A stretch of DNA of 64,000 bases from Megaleporinus macrocephalus (Eukaryota; Chordata; Actinopteri; Characiformes; Anostomidae), in contig CM038725.1 of assembly GCA_021613375.1 (NCBI GenBank), forward strand, positions 9,339,089-9,403,088, written 5' to 3'. The translations under genes and the position numbers were made by a program. Below are positions 24,223 through 35,900 of the stretch, piece after piece (the stretch's first letter is position 1; the number at the start of each line of letters is the position of its first letter). The notes below the pieces were generated by a model. It saw only the letters and a program-made list of their open reading frames with translations, did not search any database and was not told where the DNA came from.

Positions 24223-24789
24223 AACATGAACACAAAGTAAATTAAAGTTGCTAGCTCACAATCCAATTTTTGAATAATCACACAGCATGGCTGCTACTTA
24301 TAGGCTGCGGTTAGGTTTGTGGTGCTAATAAATTAGGAACCACCCCTCGTTTTAATGTCAAAGATATTTTGACATTATATTGAACCTCTGTATAAATAAC
24401 CTCTGAGAGACTCTGAGAAAACTAAAAACATTGAATTGAACTGTTTCCGGGATTGCGCTGTGAATTCTCCGTTCCACCTTAATTTGGAATTTGGGAAATT
24501 GAGCAGGTTTGAGTGTCGACTGGTCCTCGGCTTGTTTTCCACTCAAGCACACACTACATTTACGTTTTCATCTCAAGGCTCGCTGAAACGTCCATGACTC
24601 AAGCTTGAAGACTATCAAAGTTATCATAGCCTGCATTGTCTGTCTGTCACGTTAACTCCACTTATTTGTGATGTACCTCTAAAGTTACTTACTCTATTTC
24701 TTTCCTGCATTCAGAATCATACAGAGATGGCATGATGTTACTTAGGGCAACCAGATGACCAGGAACAGCTCTGTGACCGACACATTGCC
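24223..24789. other. no gene seen
   Basis: No credible open frame and no repeat that I can assign. Confidence 0.35.
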
Positions 24790-25180
24790 AAGGTGGTTTG
24801 TCACTGTCCAAAGAAAAACAAGCATCTCCATAATAGCAACTTTACAGGAGAGGACAAAACACTCTTTGCTTTCAATGTAAGTCAATAGAACCAGAATCTT
24901 GGAGCATTCCTATTGGTCCACTCCTCATGAAATGTTCACACCACATAAACGTCTGCAGTCGTGAACAAGCAATGTAGAAATATTAACATCAACCAAAAGT
25001 GGGGATACATGTTTTTCTTTCATTGTACAGCAACGATATATTCTTTCTTAGTTAAGGTGCAGGCCTTGTATATGAACTCTAGAGATGCTCAAGAGATATG
25101 TGAGTGTGAGCTCTCATCTCACACGGCCTTGTTTCCAAAGAAGTCACATGGTTGTAGTCTGAACTAAGCTAACTAATTAT
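24790..25180 (+). repeat. dispersed repeat, longest copy
   Basis: Ordered blocks 'cactgtccaaagaaaaacaa', 'caactttacaggagag', 'caatgtaagtcaatagaacc', 'tattggtcca', 'tacatgtttttctttcattg', and 'gtgcaggccttgtatatgaa'. The same order occurs in fragments at six other places in this window. Non-coding; class unknown. Confidence 0.65.
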
Positions 25181-25469
25181 TTCTAAAACTGGACTCTTTC
25201 CCCACATCTCCGTTGAGCAGGGGTGGGGAACTCCCTCCAGGACTTTCCAGCTTAAGCACACCTGATTGAACTGTCAGTCAACTTCAAGTGGTGGGTTTGA
25301 GTAGAGAAATCAGCAACCTGTGCTGTCAAAAAGATATGATCTAGATGAAGTGATAATGGATCACCTTAATGATCTTCTGAGCTGTGGTTTTGTACCATAA
25401 GCGGTTTAGAGTTTATTTAGAGCTACTCACTAAAGCAAAGGACCACTGAAAAGAAAACAGCTACCACAC

Positions 25470-26330
25470 CAATAGACCAATAGAAATGCTCTAAAGCAGG
25501 GGTTCCCAACCTTTTGCAACCCCAAGGCCCACTTAACCCACCCCAAAACTTTCCACGGCCCCCCAGAATATTTTATATTGCCGTTTAAAACCAAATACAA
25601 TATCGGTTCCAGAGCAAGCCAATTCAATGACCCTTTTCCTGCTTTGGTCTTCTTTAAGTTTGTTCTCAAAAAAATTCCACAGGTTTAGATGCATACTCGC
25701 TGTGCTTAGTCTCCAAATGTCGACGTTACTTGGTTTGCTTCAACGCTTTATTTGCCAAGACCTCCGAACACACAGCGCAGAGCGGTAGCGGCTCGTTTTC
25801 TGTTCCTGTGCTTGTGAAGCCTAGTGCTAGAAACTCACTGCTGTATTTATTCTTTTCTTTTCGATTTATGCTTGCTTTTCTCGGTTCTCTCAGTAAGAGA
25901 TACAGTGGCTGCTTCACTTGTAGATGGTCCAGCTTTTTAACCATTTATCTATGATGTCTACACAAGACAACAGCTTCACTCAGACAGAAATAGCTAACTA
26001 ACTAGCTAGTTAATCCACTAGCTAGTGCTGCATGTCATGTGACTGTACTACGCCAAACCAATCAACAAACTCAAACTTTGTTTTGCAAATAAATGAACTA
26101 AATATGCTGAACGGTCTATTTATTGGAGAAAAAATACTTAGCAAAAAAAAAAATAATAAGACTTTTGGCCTACGGCCCCCTTGCAGTACGTCCCACAGGT
26201 TAAAACCACTGCTCTAAAACACTGAAGAAAAAATATTGATTTCCATTGAAAGTAAAGAGTTTTTGGCCTCTCCTGTAAATTTGCCAGTTTGCAAAAGTCA
26301 GGGACCACTGTTTCATGTTTTACAGTCACA
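25470..26330 (-). repeat. dispersed repeat copy split by a hAT element
   Basis: 'accaatagaaatgctctaaa' on the left and 'attgaaagtaaagagttttt' plus 'ggcctctcctgtaaat' on the right are contiguous in the copy at 21832-21960. Here they are separated by the hAT element at 25497-26211. Confidence 0.7.
25497..26211 (-). mobile_element. hAT element remnant carrying a BED zinc-finger fragment
   Basis: Near-perfect 8-bp target duplications, CTCTAAAG (25489-25496) and CTCTAAAA (26212-26219), flank termini CAGGGGTTCCCAACC and CAGTGGTTTTAACC, typical of hAT (Charlie/ZBED-like) elements. On the - strand, 25944-25726 encodes the transposase N-terminus: FLALGFTSTGTENEPLPLCA, then CxxC (CAVC), SEVLANKALK. 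After an in-frame TAA comes RRHLETKH, completing the C-C-H-H BED finger. Further stops follow and the catalytic core is absent. It is an internally deleted, inactive copy. Confidence 0.85.
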
Positions 26331-26619
26331 AACAAAGGAAACATATTGGATGCACTCTAGTGTTACTTTAACTCTTCCATCCATTTAGTCCTCCCAACAA
26401 AAGCATGTCCCAAAACTGTTACTGACATTGTTACACTTCAAAAAGACATGAAAGTCCACACTAACTCACCTTGGCTGCCAAATTTCCAAAATGACTAAAG
26501 TGAATGTTCATTCCCTCCCTGGAATGAAAAGAGACCACCCACCCATGATGAAAAGTAAGACAGCCAGTCACCATCAGTCGGCCTTCATTAATAAACCATG
26601 AGTTTAGCTTTTTCCTTAG

Positions 26620-27240
26620 AGAGTCCGAGGACAAAAACACTCTGTACTTTTCAATGTAAGTCAATGGAACTGTCGTAACGTTGTTGCCATTAGAATGAAG
26701 AGGGAGACCAGTTCAGAGTAAAAGCTTTTATTCTTAGGACAACAGTACTGACGATCTCTCAAACCCTGGTCTCAATCGTGTCTCCGACTGCATTTTCTTT
26801 TATAGGCCCACCTTCCTGCTCTTTTTGGCCCATGTGGTACACCTGGCCAGTCGTAATTCTCTGGGTGGACGGTGGTTCTCGAATAGAAGTTCCTAAGGTA
26901 AGTCACAGGGTTTGCTAAGCCAGATATGTGAAGCCCTATATGGCGGGGGTCCCAAAAGCCCCAAAAGAGCAAGCTCTGAAACTTTCTTAGGGCCATCTGT
27001 CTCACATACACTTCGAACAAATGCTATAGTGTGTAAAATATTCATAACAGAACCGAATTTTCTCACAATGTACACGTCTGCAATTGTGTACAAGTGATCT
27101 CCAACAAAAGTGGAGATACATGAGATAAAGTATTCTTTCGGAGTTGAGTTGTGGGCCTTGTACATGAACTCTATCTCAAGAGATCTCAATGTGAGGGTGA
27201 GGTTTCATCTCACGTGGTTGTAGTCTGAATAAGGCTTTCT
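26620..27240 (+). repeat. dispersed repeat copy split by a probable solo LTR
   Basis: The left half ends '...caatgtaagtcaatggaac' at 26670. The right half resumes after 27014 with 'acaatgtacacgtctgcaat', 'gtggagatacatga' and 'gggccttgtacatgaactct', matching 24960-25090. Confidence 0.65.
26671..27010 (-). mobile_element. probable solo LTR
   Basis: Read on the - strand, the ~340-bp insert begins TGTATGTGAGACAGATGG and ends CGTTACGACA, with a TATA box (CCTATAAAAG) and, about 95 bp downstream, AATAAAAGC before the 3' end: the U3-R-U5 order of an LTR. It interrupts a dispersed repeat. No internal retroelement genes follow. A 4-bp GAAC at both sides would suit a target duplication, but only with slightly different ends. 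Confidence 0.5.
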
Positions 27241-28169
27241 AAATTAGAATGAAGTGAGACCACCTACCTTTTATGGAAAGTTAGGCAGTGAGTCACCTTC
27301 AGTCGGCCTTCCTTTTTTTTTCTTTAGAGAGTCTGATGATGCTGCATTTAATAAATAGCACATATAAGACTAAATTAATTACTTTTAACTGTATAAAACA
27401 CTTCTCTTAATTCTGGGCCCTGAAAATATTGACATATATAATCAAATATCCTTTCTTTAGTAATGACTTAACTATGTTACATCAAGTCAATCACAGTTTT
27501 GTCTTTCAATTGACTTTCAGCCACATCTGTGCTGATGTAATATTATATTCAAGTGGAAATTGATTAGAAATATTATTATTTTAAGTTGTTCTAATACATG
27601 AAATGTTTTTCCTTAAGGTTGTGCAACCCCAATAAAATTTCTGGGTCTTACCTGGCAACCCCATTCTAAAAGCTCTAGCTATGCCCCTGAAGACAACCCG
27701 TTAACACCATGTGTTATAACAACACACACCCCGAACACACACACACACACACCCCTCTCGCACACACATCACCATGACAGCACAGCTGACACTCATCAGT
27801 GCTGGCGGCAGCAGCTCGTTAGCACAGCCCATATAGCCTAGCCACGCACATCCCTCAGTGCGTGGCGTTACTTCTAACACAGAAACTGTTCGAATCAGAG
27901 CTTACCTGTCCATGGTTACCGGGTCGGCATCTAAGCAGTCTAACTGTCCATACGGGGCGGTTTTCTGTCTCTCCCATCTCACAGGACGCGAGGATCTGCT
28001 CTCGTTTTCCCAGCTCCGCCAGGCGACCGAGAGAGGAGCTTAAGAGGCACATGGCTAACACCAGCAACCATACCCAACACCAAGCCTGCTCCACGGACCA
28101 ACTCGCAGCCAGCCTCCGGCCCCTTGATCTCTGCTCACTGTACTCCCCGCATTAGCGAGCTCTGAACCC

Positions 28170-28170
<1 letters not shown>
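27241..28170. other. no gene seen; (CA)n near 27730
   Basis: No accepted coding frame. The GC-richer stretch 27760-28160 has overlapping open frames on both strands but no motif; a Leu-rich - strand start at 28094 resembles a signal peptide but has no support. Confidence 0.35.

Positions 28171-28214
<44 letters not shown>
28171..28214. repeat. (TTA)n microsatellite
   Basis: About 14 uninterrupted TTA units. Confidence 0.95.
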
Positions 28215-28229
28215 TCACTGCTCTGAGGA

Positions 28230-28704
28230 TTAAAGTCTTGCACATGCATTGTATTACTGCTCTTGAGTCTGATTCCTTACACTGTCTTTGTTTACATACC
28301 GTTGTCTGTCCCATGTGCTTGTGTTTACGTTCCCCACCATGTGGATCTGTTTTGTCATTTGATCCTGTTCTCCGCCCACCTACATCGTGTTGTCTCCCCC
28401 TTGTTAGCCCCATGTGTTCATTGTTATTTCCTGTATTTATGCCTGGTTGTCTGGTTAGTCATTGCTCTGTGTTTGTCTTGCTTTGTCTTGCATTGTGCTG
28501 TTCCATGTTAGTGAGTATAGTGTTGCCTGTTTTCCTGATTTCGGTTCTATGTTTGACTTGTCTTTGTTTTCTTTTGTTAATTTGCCGGTCAGTCACTGTT
28601 TGTAGTTTCTTGTTTTCTTTAGTTTAGTTTTGTCTGTGTTTTGTAATAAACTTCCCTCCGGTGTTGCACTTGCATCCTGCATCCTCGTCTCCCCCAGCGT
28701 TACA
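28230..28704 (+). mobile_element. candidate LTR-type retroelement end
   Basis: A long T-rich, weakly coding segment ends with GTAATAAACTTCC, then a ~55-base 'cttgcatcctgcatcctcgt' tail and 'gcgttaca'. I associate that arrangement with 3' ends of fish LTR retroelements (poly(A) signal, short U5, terminal ACA). The left end and a second LTR are not identified. The 129-codon open frame inside is a by-product of pyrimidine richness. Confidence 0.35.
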
Positions 28705-28719
28705 ACAATAATAAACAAA

Positions 28720-28960
28720 CTGAAACTGGACATCAGTGATTTTATGGACTGATGAGTCTAAACCCTGTAATTTGAATTGTTTGAATATTAAAAAGTTGAA
28801 AATACAACCAACTACTAAGACTGACCTTGTGAGTTGTTCATAATATCCCTTCAGATTTCTATGAAAAACTGAAAACAAGTGTCCTGAAAAGAATAAAAGT
28901 AAAAGGATGGGCACTGAATAGGTTTTTAGTTGTTGAGGCTTCTGAGAAAGTTGTTGGTAA
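28720..28960 (+). mobile_element. decayed Tc1-like transposase scrap
   Basis: Contains 'tttatggactgatgagtcta', matching the Tc1 (F/W)SDESK region, directly followed by stops and A-rich sequence. Confidence 0.4.
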
Positions 28961-30869
28961 CCATGCATTCAGCCTTTATCCTGATACTGAAACATAAAAA
29001 ACAACATTTTTGCTTGAAATTGAATGAACAAAAAGGTGGTCTCTGACAGTATACTATGTAAACATAATATGACCAGCATTACATATAATCTGTTTTGAAG
29101 TATTTAGAAAGATGAGATCATATGTAGATTAAAACCTGAGCTTTAGAAGAAAACCTGATGAAATTATAGAATGATATAAGTGGAATGGAGAGTGTAATGA
29201 CTATTATGAACAAATTCTGCCGACCTCATTGTTTCATGTTTGCAGTCACACAAGCAGCAGATACTATATTAAAAAAACAGCAACTTATATATAATAACCA
29301 TAACAACTATAATAACTGTAGTACTTTTACTTTTGATACAAAAGTACATGTACACAACTATATTCTTTACTTTAACTAGAAATAAAGATTGACTTATTGC
29401 ATGAAACATATTTCTTTTTGGAGGGGGTGCGGGGGTAAATATTTGAAAAAAGGAGATAGAAAAGATCTTTGAAAAACAATGAACAAAAAATGCAAATGCA
29501 GGTTTTTATTAGTATTAGTATTACAAGTATTATTATTATTTAAGTATTATTTTGAGTGATGGCATAGAACAAATACTTCTGGTTCCATGAAGAAAACAGG
29601 TTTGTGTGTCTGAACTATTTAATGTGAAGGTTTTTTAAAACTAAATAAGTAATTAGTTTACAAACAAAAGTGGTAGGGAGTTTCAAATAAGAGCAAAACA
29701 CAATAAGTGAATCTCAATCAGTCAGGTGTAGCTTTATCCACACTCCCCTTAAATTGTCATCATTATATCAGTATCATGTATGAAAGAAAACACCTCTACA
29801 TCTACCCATCTATCCCACTGTACCCCCCGTATTTATACCCATCAGAATTCTCCCATAGCATAACAAGCAAGTACTTACGTGATCTAATAATGTGAGGGTT
29901 TAAACCCCAAACCGTGTGAGAAAGTATCAGACATCATCATATATTTCCAAATTGCTAAAGAAGCAGTGACCACAACTACCACACTGAGCGCAGACCACCT
30001 CCTAACAACACACCACACAGGAAACAGAAGAGTGGCAGCTGCTTCAGTGCTAATACTATTCCATAAGACCTGAGAGTTACGAGTTAAGAGTAAAAGCTTA
30101 TACTGTATATATTGTTAGACCCATTTTCTTTGAAAAAGCAAATTACACAGACAAGATTGTATCATTTATAAAAGAGTGAAGTGTTAATTAAAAGTTAATT
30201 AAGTTAATTAAAAATCACTAATAAATATTAAAAATAAATATTAAAAAAATATTGTAAGCAGAGAATTGTATGCAGAGACTGGGGAGGGGGTGGGAGGCAG
30301 TAGCCCCTTTAGGCTCAGTCCACACATATTCAGATATTTTAAAAAAACAGATTTTTTTTGGCCACTCCAACAACATTTCTGAAAATCTCTCCGTTCACTC
30401 AAGAAAATAAAAATGAGTCAAAAATGTATGAGTCAAAAAAGGGTCATAAAGATTTAGAGTTCGTAAAAAAAGCTTAAGCTTTCCTATTGGTCCATCAATT
30501 AGCCGTCAAAACAGGGTCAGAATTCACAACTGCAGCAAGAGTTTCACACACACAGCAGAACTGATTTCAGCAGTACTGATTCACACATTCACAACATTGG
30601 ATTTACAAATAAAAAAAAATTATAAATTAAAAAATATATATTTTTATATATTTAAAATATTTTTCCACATTTGTACATTTATATTATTATTAATATTACT
30701 TTTTGTTTCAAGTTTGCACATTCCAGTTCATTTTTGGATTTGGATTTTATGTGCATGTAGTTGTTTAAACGCAGCTGCAAGTTTCAGTACATTTGTGACT
30801 ATTGTTTTACAAACTCTAAATCTTTATGACCCTTTTTTGACACCATAACATTGCTCACATTAGGGTACA
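28961..30869. other. no gene seen
   Basis: 1.9 kb of AT-rich DNA without a coding-like frame. 'aaactctaaatctttatgac' at 30810 is the reverse complement of a block near 30445, so a ~370-bp interval is bracketed by short inverted repeats, perhaps an eroded MITE. Confidence 0.4.
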
Positions 30870-31290
30870 ACCTCGTGTGCCGAGTGATGTCACATTCTTA
30901 ATCCATAGGGTTTAATACGATGTTGGCCCAACCTTTGCAGCTACAACAGGTTTAACTCTACTGGGAAGGCTCTCCACACAGTTTAGGAGAGTGTTTATGG
31001 GAATGTTTGACCGTTCTTCCAGAAGAACATTAGTAAGGTCAGACACTGATGTTGGATGAGAAGACCTGGCTCACAGTCTCCACTCTGATTCATAACAAAG
31101 GTGTTCAATCGGATTGAGGTCAGGGTTGAGTTCTTTCACACCAAACTCTTCCAGTGCACAACTGCTTTGTGCACTGGTGGGCAGTCATGGGGCCGTCCCC
31201 AAACTGTCCTCACAGAGTTGGAAGCATGAAATTGTCCAATTCAATTTGAGTGAGAGTAAATATGTTTAGCAATATAGTGTATCTGGACAC
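30870..31290. mobile_element. DNA-transposon fragment of a widespread fish family
   Basis: Segments such as 'ctgggaaggctctccacaca', 'gtcagacactgatgttggat', 'gtgttcaatcggattgaggt' and 'ccccaaactgtcctcaca' match from memory a consensus that is very common in teleost genomes. The right end has 'tatagtgtatctggacac', resembling its terminus. I cannot name the superfamily safely. Confidence 0.5.
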
Positions 31291-31767
31291 ATGTGGACGG
31301 AGCCTTAATCTCAACCTCTCATTGTTACACCATTAAAACATATATACAGATAATAGTACTGAAAACTACCGCTTGTTTACAGTTAAGCAAGTAAAAAAAA
31401 GTACATTTTGCAGCCCCACATTTCAATTAAATCATATAAATAAAGAATTTCTGTAATGAAACACTAAATTGCCCTTAACATTTTTTTTATATATACACAA
31501 AGTTGTATAAAAAATATTGTGTAAAAAATATTTTAATTTCTTTTAACCTTGAAATACTTCAATTTGTGATATGTTTTTTGAATGAAACAAAGAGTTTTAA
31601 TCAATATGAGGTTATTTTAGCCACGCCCCTGGCACGTTAAAGCAGGAAGTGGGACTGCACACCTGTCCTACATACTTTTTTGAAGTAATTGTTTCCCAAT
31701 ATTTAAAATTAGTCACACCAAAGTATTTTTAAGTATGTTTTTATGTGTTTCATATCTGTATTTTTTC

Positions 31768-31847
31768 ACTGTCCAAAGAAAAACAAGTATCTCCAAAATG
31801 GCAACTTCATAGGAGAGGCCAAAAACTAGGGTTAGGGTTAGGGTTAA
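31768..31847 (+). repeat. dispersed repeat scrap followed by three telomere-like hexamers
   Basis: 'cactgtccaaagaaaaacaa' to 'ggagaggccaaaaa' copies the start of the 24790 family. It is directly followed by TAGGGTTAGGGTTAGGG. Confidence 0.7.
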
Positions 31848-32088
31848 CATAATGTAGTATGTTAATAATATAAATGCTTAAAGAGTATGAATGTGTATGT
31901 GACGATTTGTGTTTTTGAGTCATACTCAAAATAAGCTAAACTTGTAAACGCTCAAATACACCAGACAGAAATATTGGGTGACAATACATCCTCTCTTTTT
32001 CTAAGACATGTCCTCTTTTTTTTGGTGGGGCTTCATGTTCACACTTGCTTTTCACTGAAGGTTACACTGATTGCTCACCTATGTGTGA

Positions 32089-32931
32089 TCAGTACTGATA
32101 TCTTTCTGAATATCTAAAATTGGGCTTCTCCCTGCAGGCTAGCAAACACACAAGGGGGTCAATGATCACTCTCAAACCCATTAGACATATACTGATCGTC
32201 CAGAGGCTCCATATACGAAGAAACATGTATGCTGAGAGAAAAGTCGAGTACAGGATGACTGTGAACGTGGCGAGAGATAACATTACATACTCATTCTTTT
32301 TGGTTCTAGAAGAGCTGTAGACTTTCAGGCGTGGCATTCTACAGGTAGTAGCCCATGAAAGAACTGCCATGGAGAGTAAAGGTAAGAGACTCAATAGCAG
32401 AAATACAGGTGCTCTGAAAAATTCACAGAGAAAGATACAAAAGTAGGCCGTGATAGAGACCATGATGGAGAAGACAGGAGACAAAGCCCAGCAGAACGAG
32501 TGCCTCACGGCAAGAATGCTCTCCAGGACTACCATCTGCTGAAGGTGGACACCACAGATTCTAGACCCTGACCATAAGGATAACAACATAGGAAAATGCC
32601 ACGGCGTGTGGATCATGTCCAAATCTCTATCTCTTTGGAGCAGTTTGGCTATGATGAATGGATTTAAAAGCATTTCTAACAGATCACAAAGGAGGACAGC
32701 AATAACGAAGGGTGAAATTCTGCTCTTCACCTTATGATGATAGTACAGAACGCCAGTAGTGCAGAGCAGAGCTGGAACTCCGACACCCTCCCCAAAAACA
32801 AGGGAGGCAAACACACTGTCCTTGTAGAAAGACAAGTCATCATGGCGAGGACGAAGACGATAGAAGGGAATATTGGAGAGCAGGTTGTAGGCCATGGTGT
32901 AATCACTCTCTTGTACTTGGTTGATGAGATC
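32089..32931 (-). CDS. receptor exon with all seven transmembrane segments
   Basis: Open from the acceptor TTGCCACTAG to TGA (SERYQY end). Twelve codons (DLINQVQESDYT) precede the internal ATG in frame, so translation may start in the upstream exon or at that Met. A short basic C-tail (CREKPNFRYSERYQY) follows TM7, with no membrane-anchoring cysteine cluster beyond LLAC. Confidence 0.7.
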   Translation of the reverse strand, partial: DLINQVQESDYTMAYNLLSNIPFYRLRPRHDDLSFYKDSVFASLVFGEGVGVPALLCTTGVLYYHHKVKSRISPFVIAVLLCDLLEMLLNPFIIAKLLQRDRDLDMIHTPWHFPMLLSLWSGSRICGVHLQQMVVLESILAVRHSFCWALSPVFSIMVSITAYFCIFLCEFFRAPVFLLLSLLPLLSMAVLSWATTCRMPRLKVYSSSRTKKNEYVMLSLATFTVILYSTFLSAYMFLRIWSLWTISICLMGLRVIIDPLVCLLACREKPNFRYSERYQY

Positions 32932-35900
32932 CTAGTGGCAAAATAATACAAGAGTTTGAACTTGTTTTGTAACAGTAATGACTTTCCAGTGCACAATGTG
33001 TCGGGAATGTATTACTCACTAAAGCTTCACAGTTGGCAGAGATGAGAACTGCAGCCACATACAGTGACAAGATGAATGTACTGAAAGAAAAACAATGAAC
33101 ACCAAAATTAAAACCAGTTTTTTTGGTGTCCCTTGTGGTTGCTAATATATTTGTATGTAATGTATATGTGCATAACACATACATAGCATGTACTTGTATG
33201 TGGGATGCATGTGTATGTAGTATGTTAATAATATATATGTGTATAGAGTATGCATGTGTATGTAGTATTGAGAGAAATAATTAATCCCCTCATTCGTGTG
33301 TACTGAAATATGTATGCAATATGTATGTAATTTTTATGTAATTTTCTAAACTACTTTTGAGACTCTCATCAACAATATTTATAAACAGAGGTATTTTACT
33401 GGTATGTGTATGTAGTATGTATATGTATGTAGTGTGTATATGTATGTAGTGTGTATTTGTAAATAGTATGTATATGTAGTATGTATGTTTATGTAGTATG
33501 TATATGTATGTAGTGTGTATGTAGTGTGTATTTGTAAATAGTATGTGTATGTAGTATGTATGTGTATGTAGTATGTATATGTATGTAGTGTGTATTTGTA
33601 AATAGGATGTGTATGTAGTATGCATGTGTATGTAGTATGTAGTATGTATATGTATGTAGTGTGTATTTGTAAATAGTATGTGTATGTAGTATGTATATGT
33701 ATGTAGTGTGTATTTGTAAATAGTATGTGTATGTAGTATGTATATGTATGTAGTGTGTATCTGTAAATAGTATGTGTATGTAGTATGTATGTGTATGTAT
33801 ATGTATGTAGTGTGTATTTGTAAATAGTATGTGTATGTAGTATGTTTGTGTATGTAGTATGTATATGTATGTAGTGTGTATTTGTAAATAGTATGTGTAT
33901 GTAGTATGTATGTGTATGTAGTATGTATATGTATGTAGTGTGTATTTGTAAATAGTATGTGTATGTAGTATGTATGTGTATGTAGTATGTATATGTATGT
34001 AGTGTGTATTTGTAAATAGTACGTGTATGTAGTACATATGTGTATGTAGTATGTATATGTATGTAGTATGTATTTATAAATAGTATGTGTATGTAGTATG
34101 TATATGTATGTAGTGTGTATGTAGTGTGTATTTGTAAATAGTATGTGTATGTAGTATGTATGTGTATGTAGTATGTATATGTATGTAGTGTGTATTTGTA
34201 AATAGGATGTGTATGTAGTATGCATGTGTATGTAGTATGTAGTATGTATATGTATGTAGTGTGTATTTGTAAATAGTATGTGTATGTAGTATGTATATGT
34301 ATGTAGTGTGTATTTGTAAATAGTATGTGTATGTAGTATGTATATGTATGTAGTGTGTATCTGTAAATAGTATGTGTATGTAGTATGTATGTGTATGTAT
34401 ATGTATGTAGTGTGTATTTGTAAATAGTATGTGTATGTAGTATGTTTGTGTATGTAGTATGTATATGTATGTAGTGTGTATTTGTAAATAGTATGTGTAT
34501 GTAGTATGTATGTGTATGTAGTATGTATATGTATGTAGTGTGTATTTGTAAATAGTATGTGTATGTAGTATGTATGTGTATGTAGTATGTATATGTATGT
34601 AGTGTGTATTTGTAAATAGTATGTGTATGTAGTATGTATGTGTATGTATATGTATGTAGTGTGTATTTGTAAATAGTATGTGTTTGTAGTATGTATACGT
34701 ATGTAGTATGTATATGTATGTAGTGTGTATTTGTAAATAGTATGTGTATGTAGTATGTATATGTGTGTAGTGTGTATTTGTAAATAGTATGTGTAAGTAG
34801 TCTGTATATGTATGTAGTATGTATATGTATATAGTGTGTATTTGTAAATAGTATGTGTATGTAGTATGTATACATATGTAGTATGTATATGTATGTAGTG
34901 TGTATTTGTAAATAGTATGTGTATGTAGTATGTATACGTATGTAGTATGTATATGTATGTCGTGTGTATTTGTAAATAGTATGTGTGTGTAGTATGTATA
35001 TGTATGTAGTATGTATATGTATATAGTGTGTATTTGTAAATAGTATGTGTATGTAGTATGTACACGTATGTAGTATGTATATGTATATGTATGTAGTGTG
35101 TATTTGTAAATAGTATGTGTATGTAGTATGTGTATGTAGTATGTATATGTATGTAGTGTGTATTTGTAAATAGTATGTGTATGTAGTATGTATGTGTATA
35201 TAGAATGTAGAATGTGTGTATAGTATATATTTGCAGTATGCACGTATAAAGTATGTATGTAGCATGTGTGCAGTATATATGTGTATATAAAATGTATGTG
35301 TATGTAGCCTTTTTTGTATGTAGTATGAATGTGTGTAGTATGTACTACAGTATGTAATTTTCTAGACTACTTTTGAGACCCTCATCAACAATATTTATAA
35401 ACAGAGGTCTTTTACTGGCCATAACGTGTTCTATCTGCTGAAAGGCTGTTCTGGCTGTTCATGTTCCATCATGAGCGTGGCATGTTGGGCTTGGACAAAT
35501 CAGCTCTCAGCAGTTTCAGCAGCTCACAGAAATAATGTGTTAAAAGGCACCAATTTCACAAAAATTTAAGTGGGAGGCTGATCATCTGAAACATTTACAC
35601 AGTTTAATATTTGGCACCCGTCATTGGAAACTCCCGAAGAAAGAAACCACACATAAAACCAACTGGATCATTTGGGACAGATGGAGCTGAATTTACACAG
35701 CATTCATTTCATAAGAGAGAAAAATGATGTAAAACTGTGCAAGCTAAACTCTACATGCAACAAGTTTAAAGAGCTCTGACTGGGCTCTATAATCCTGGAA
35801 AGCTTTGGGTTCTAGGACTTGGACTTGCGAGAACAGAACAAAAAGAAAGTGCAGAATATTAAAACTGAGAACAGTAGGTTGGCTTTAGTCAAACCACCTT

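Noticed and set aside
28238..28627. 129-codon hydrophobic frame rich in Cys, Leu and Val
   Set aside because: Lies in a T-rich, probably retroelement-derived segment; composition rather than a real membrane protein.
33290..35265. Stop-free - strand frames of 591 and 628 codons made of Tyr-Ile-His-Thr repeats
   Set aside because: They are open in several frames at once because the TATGTAG minisatellite has no stop codons in them. Composition is purely that of the repeat.
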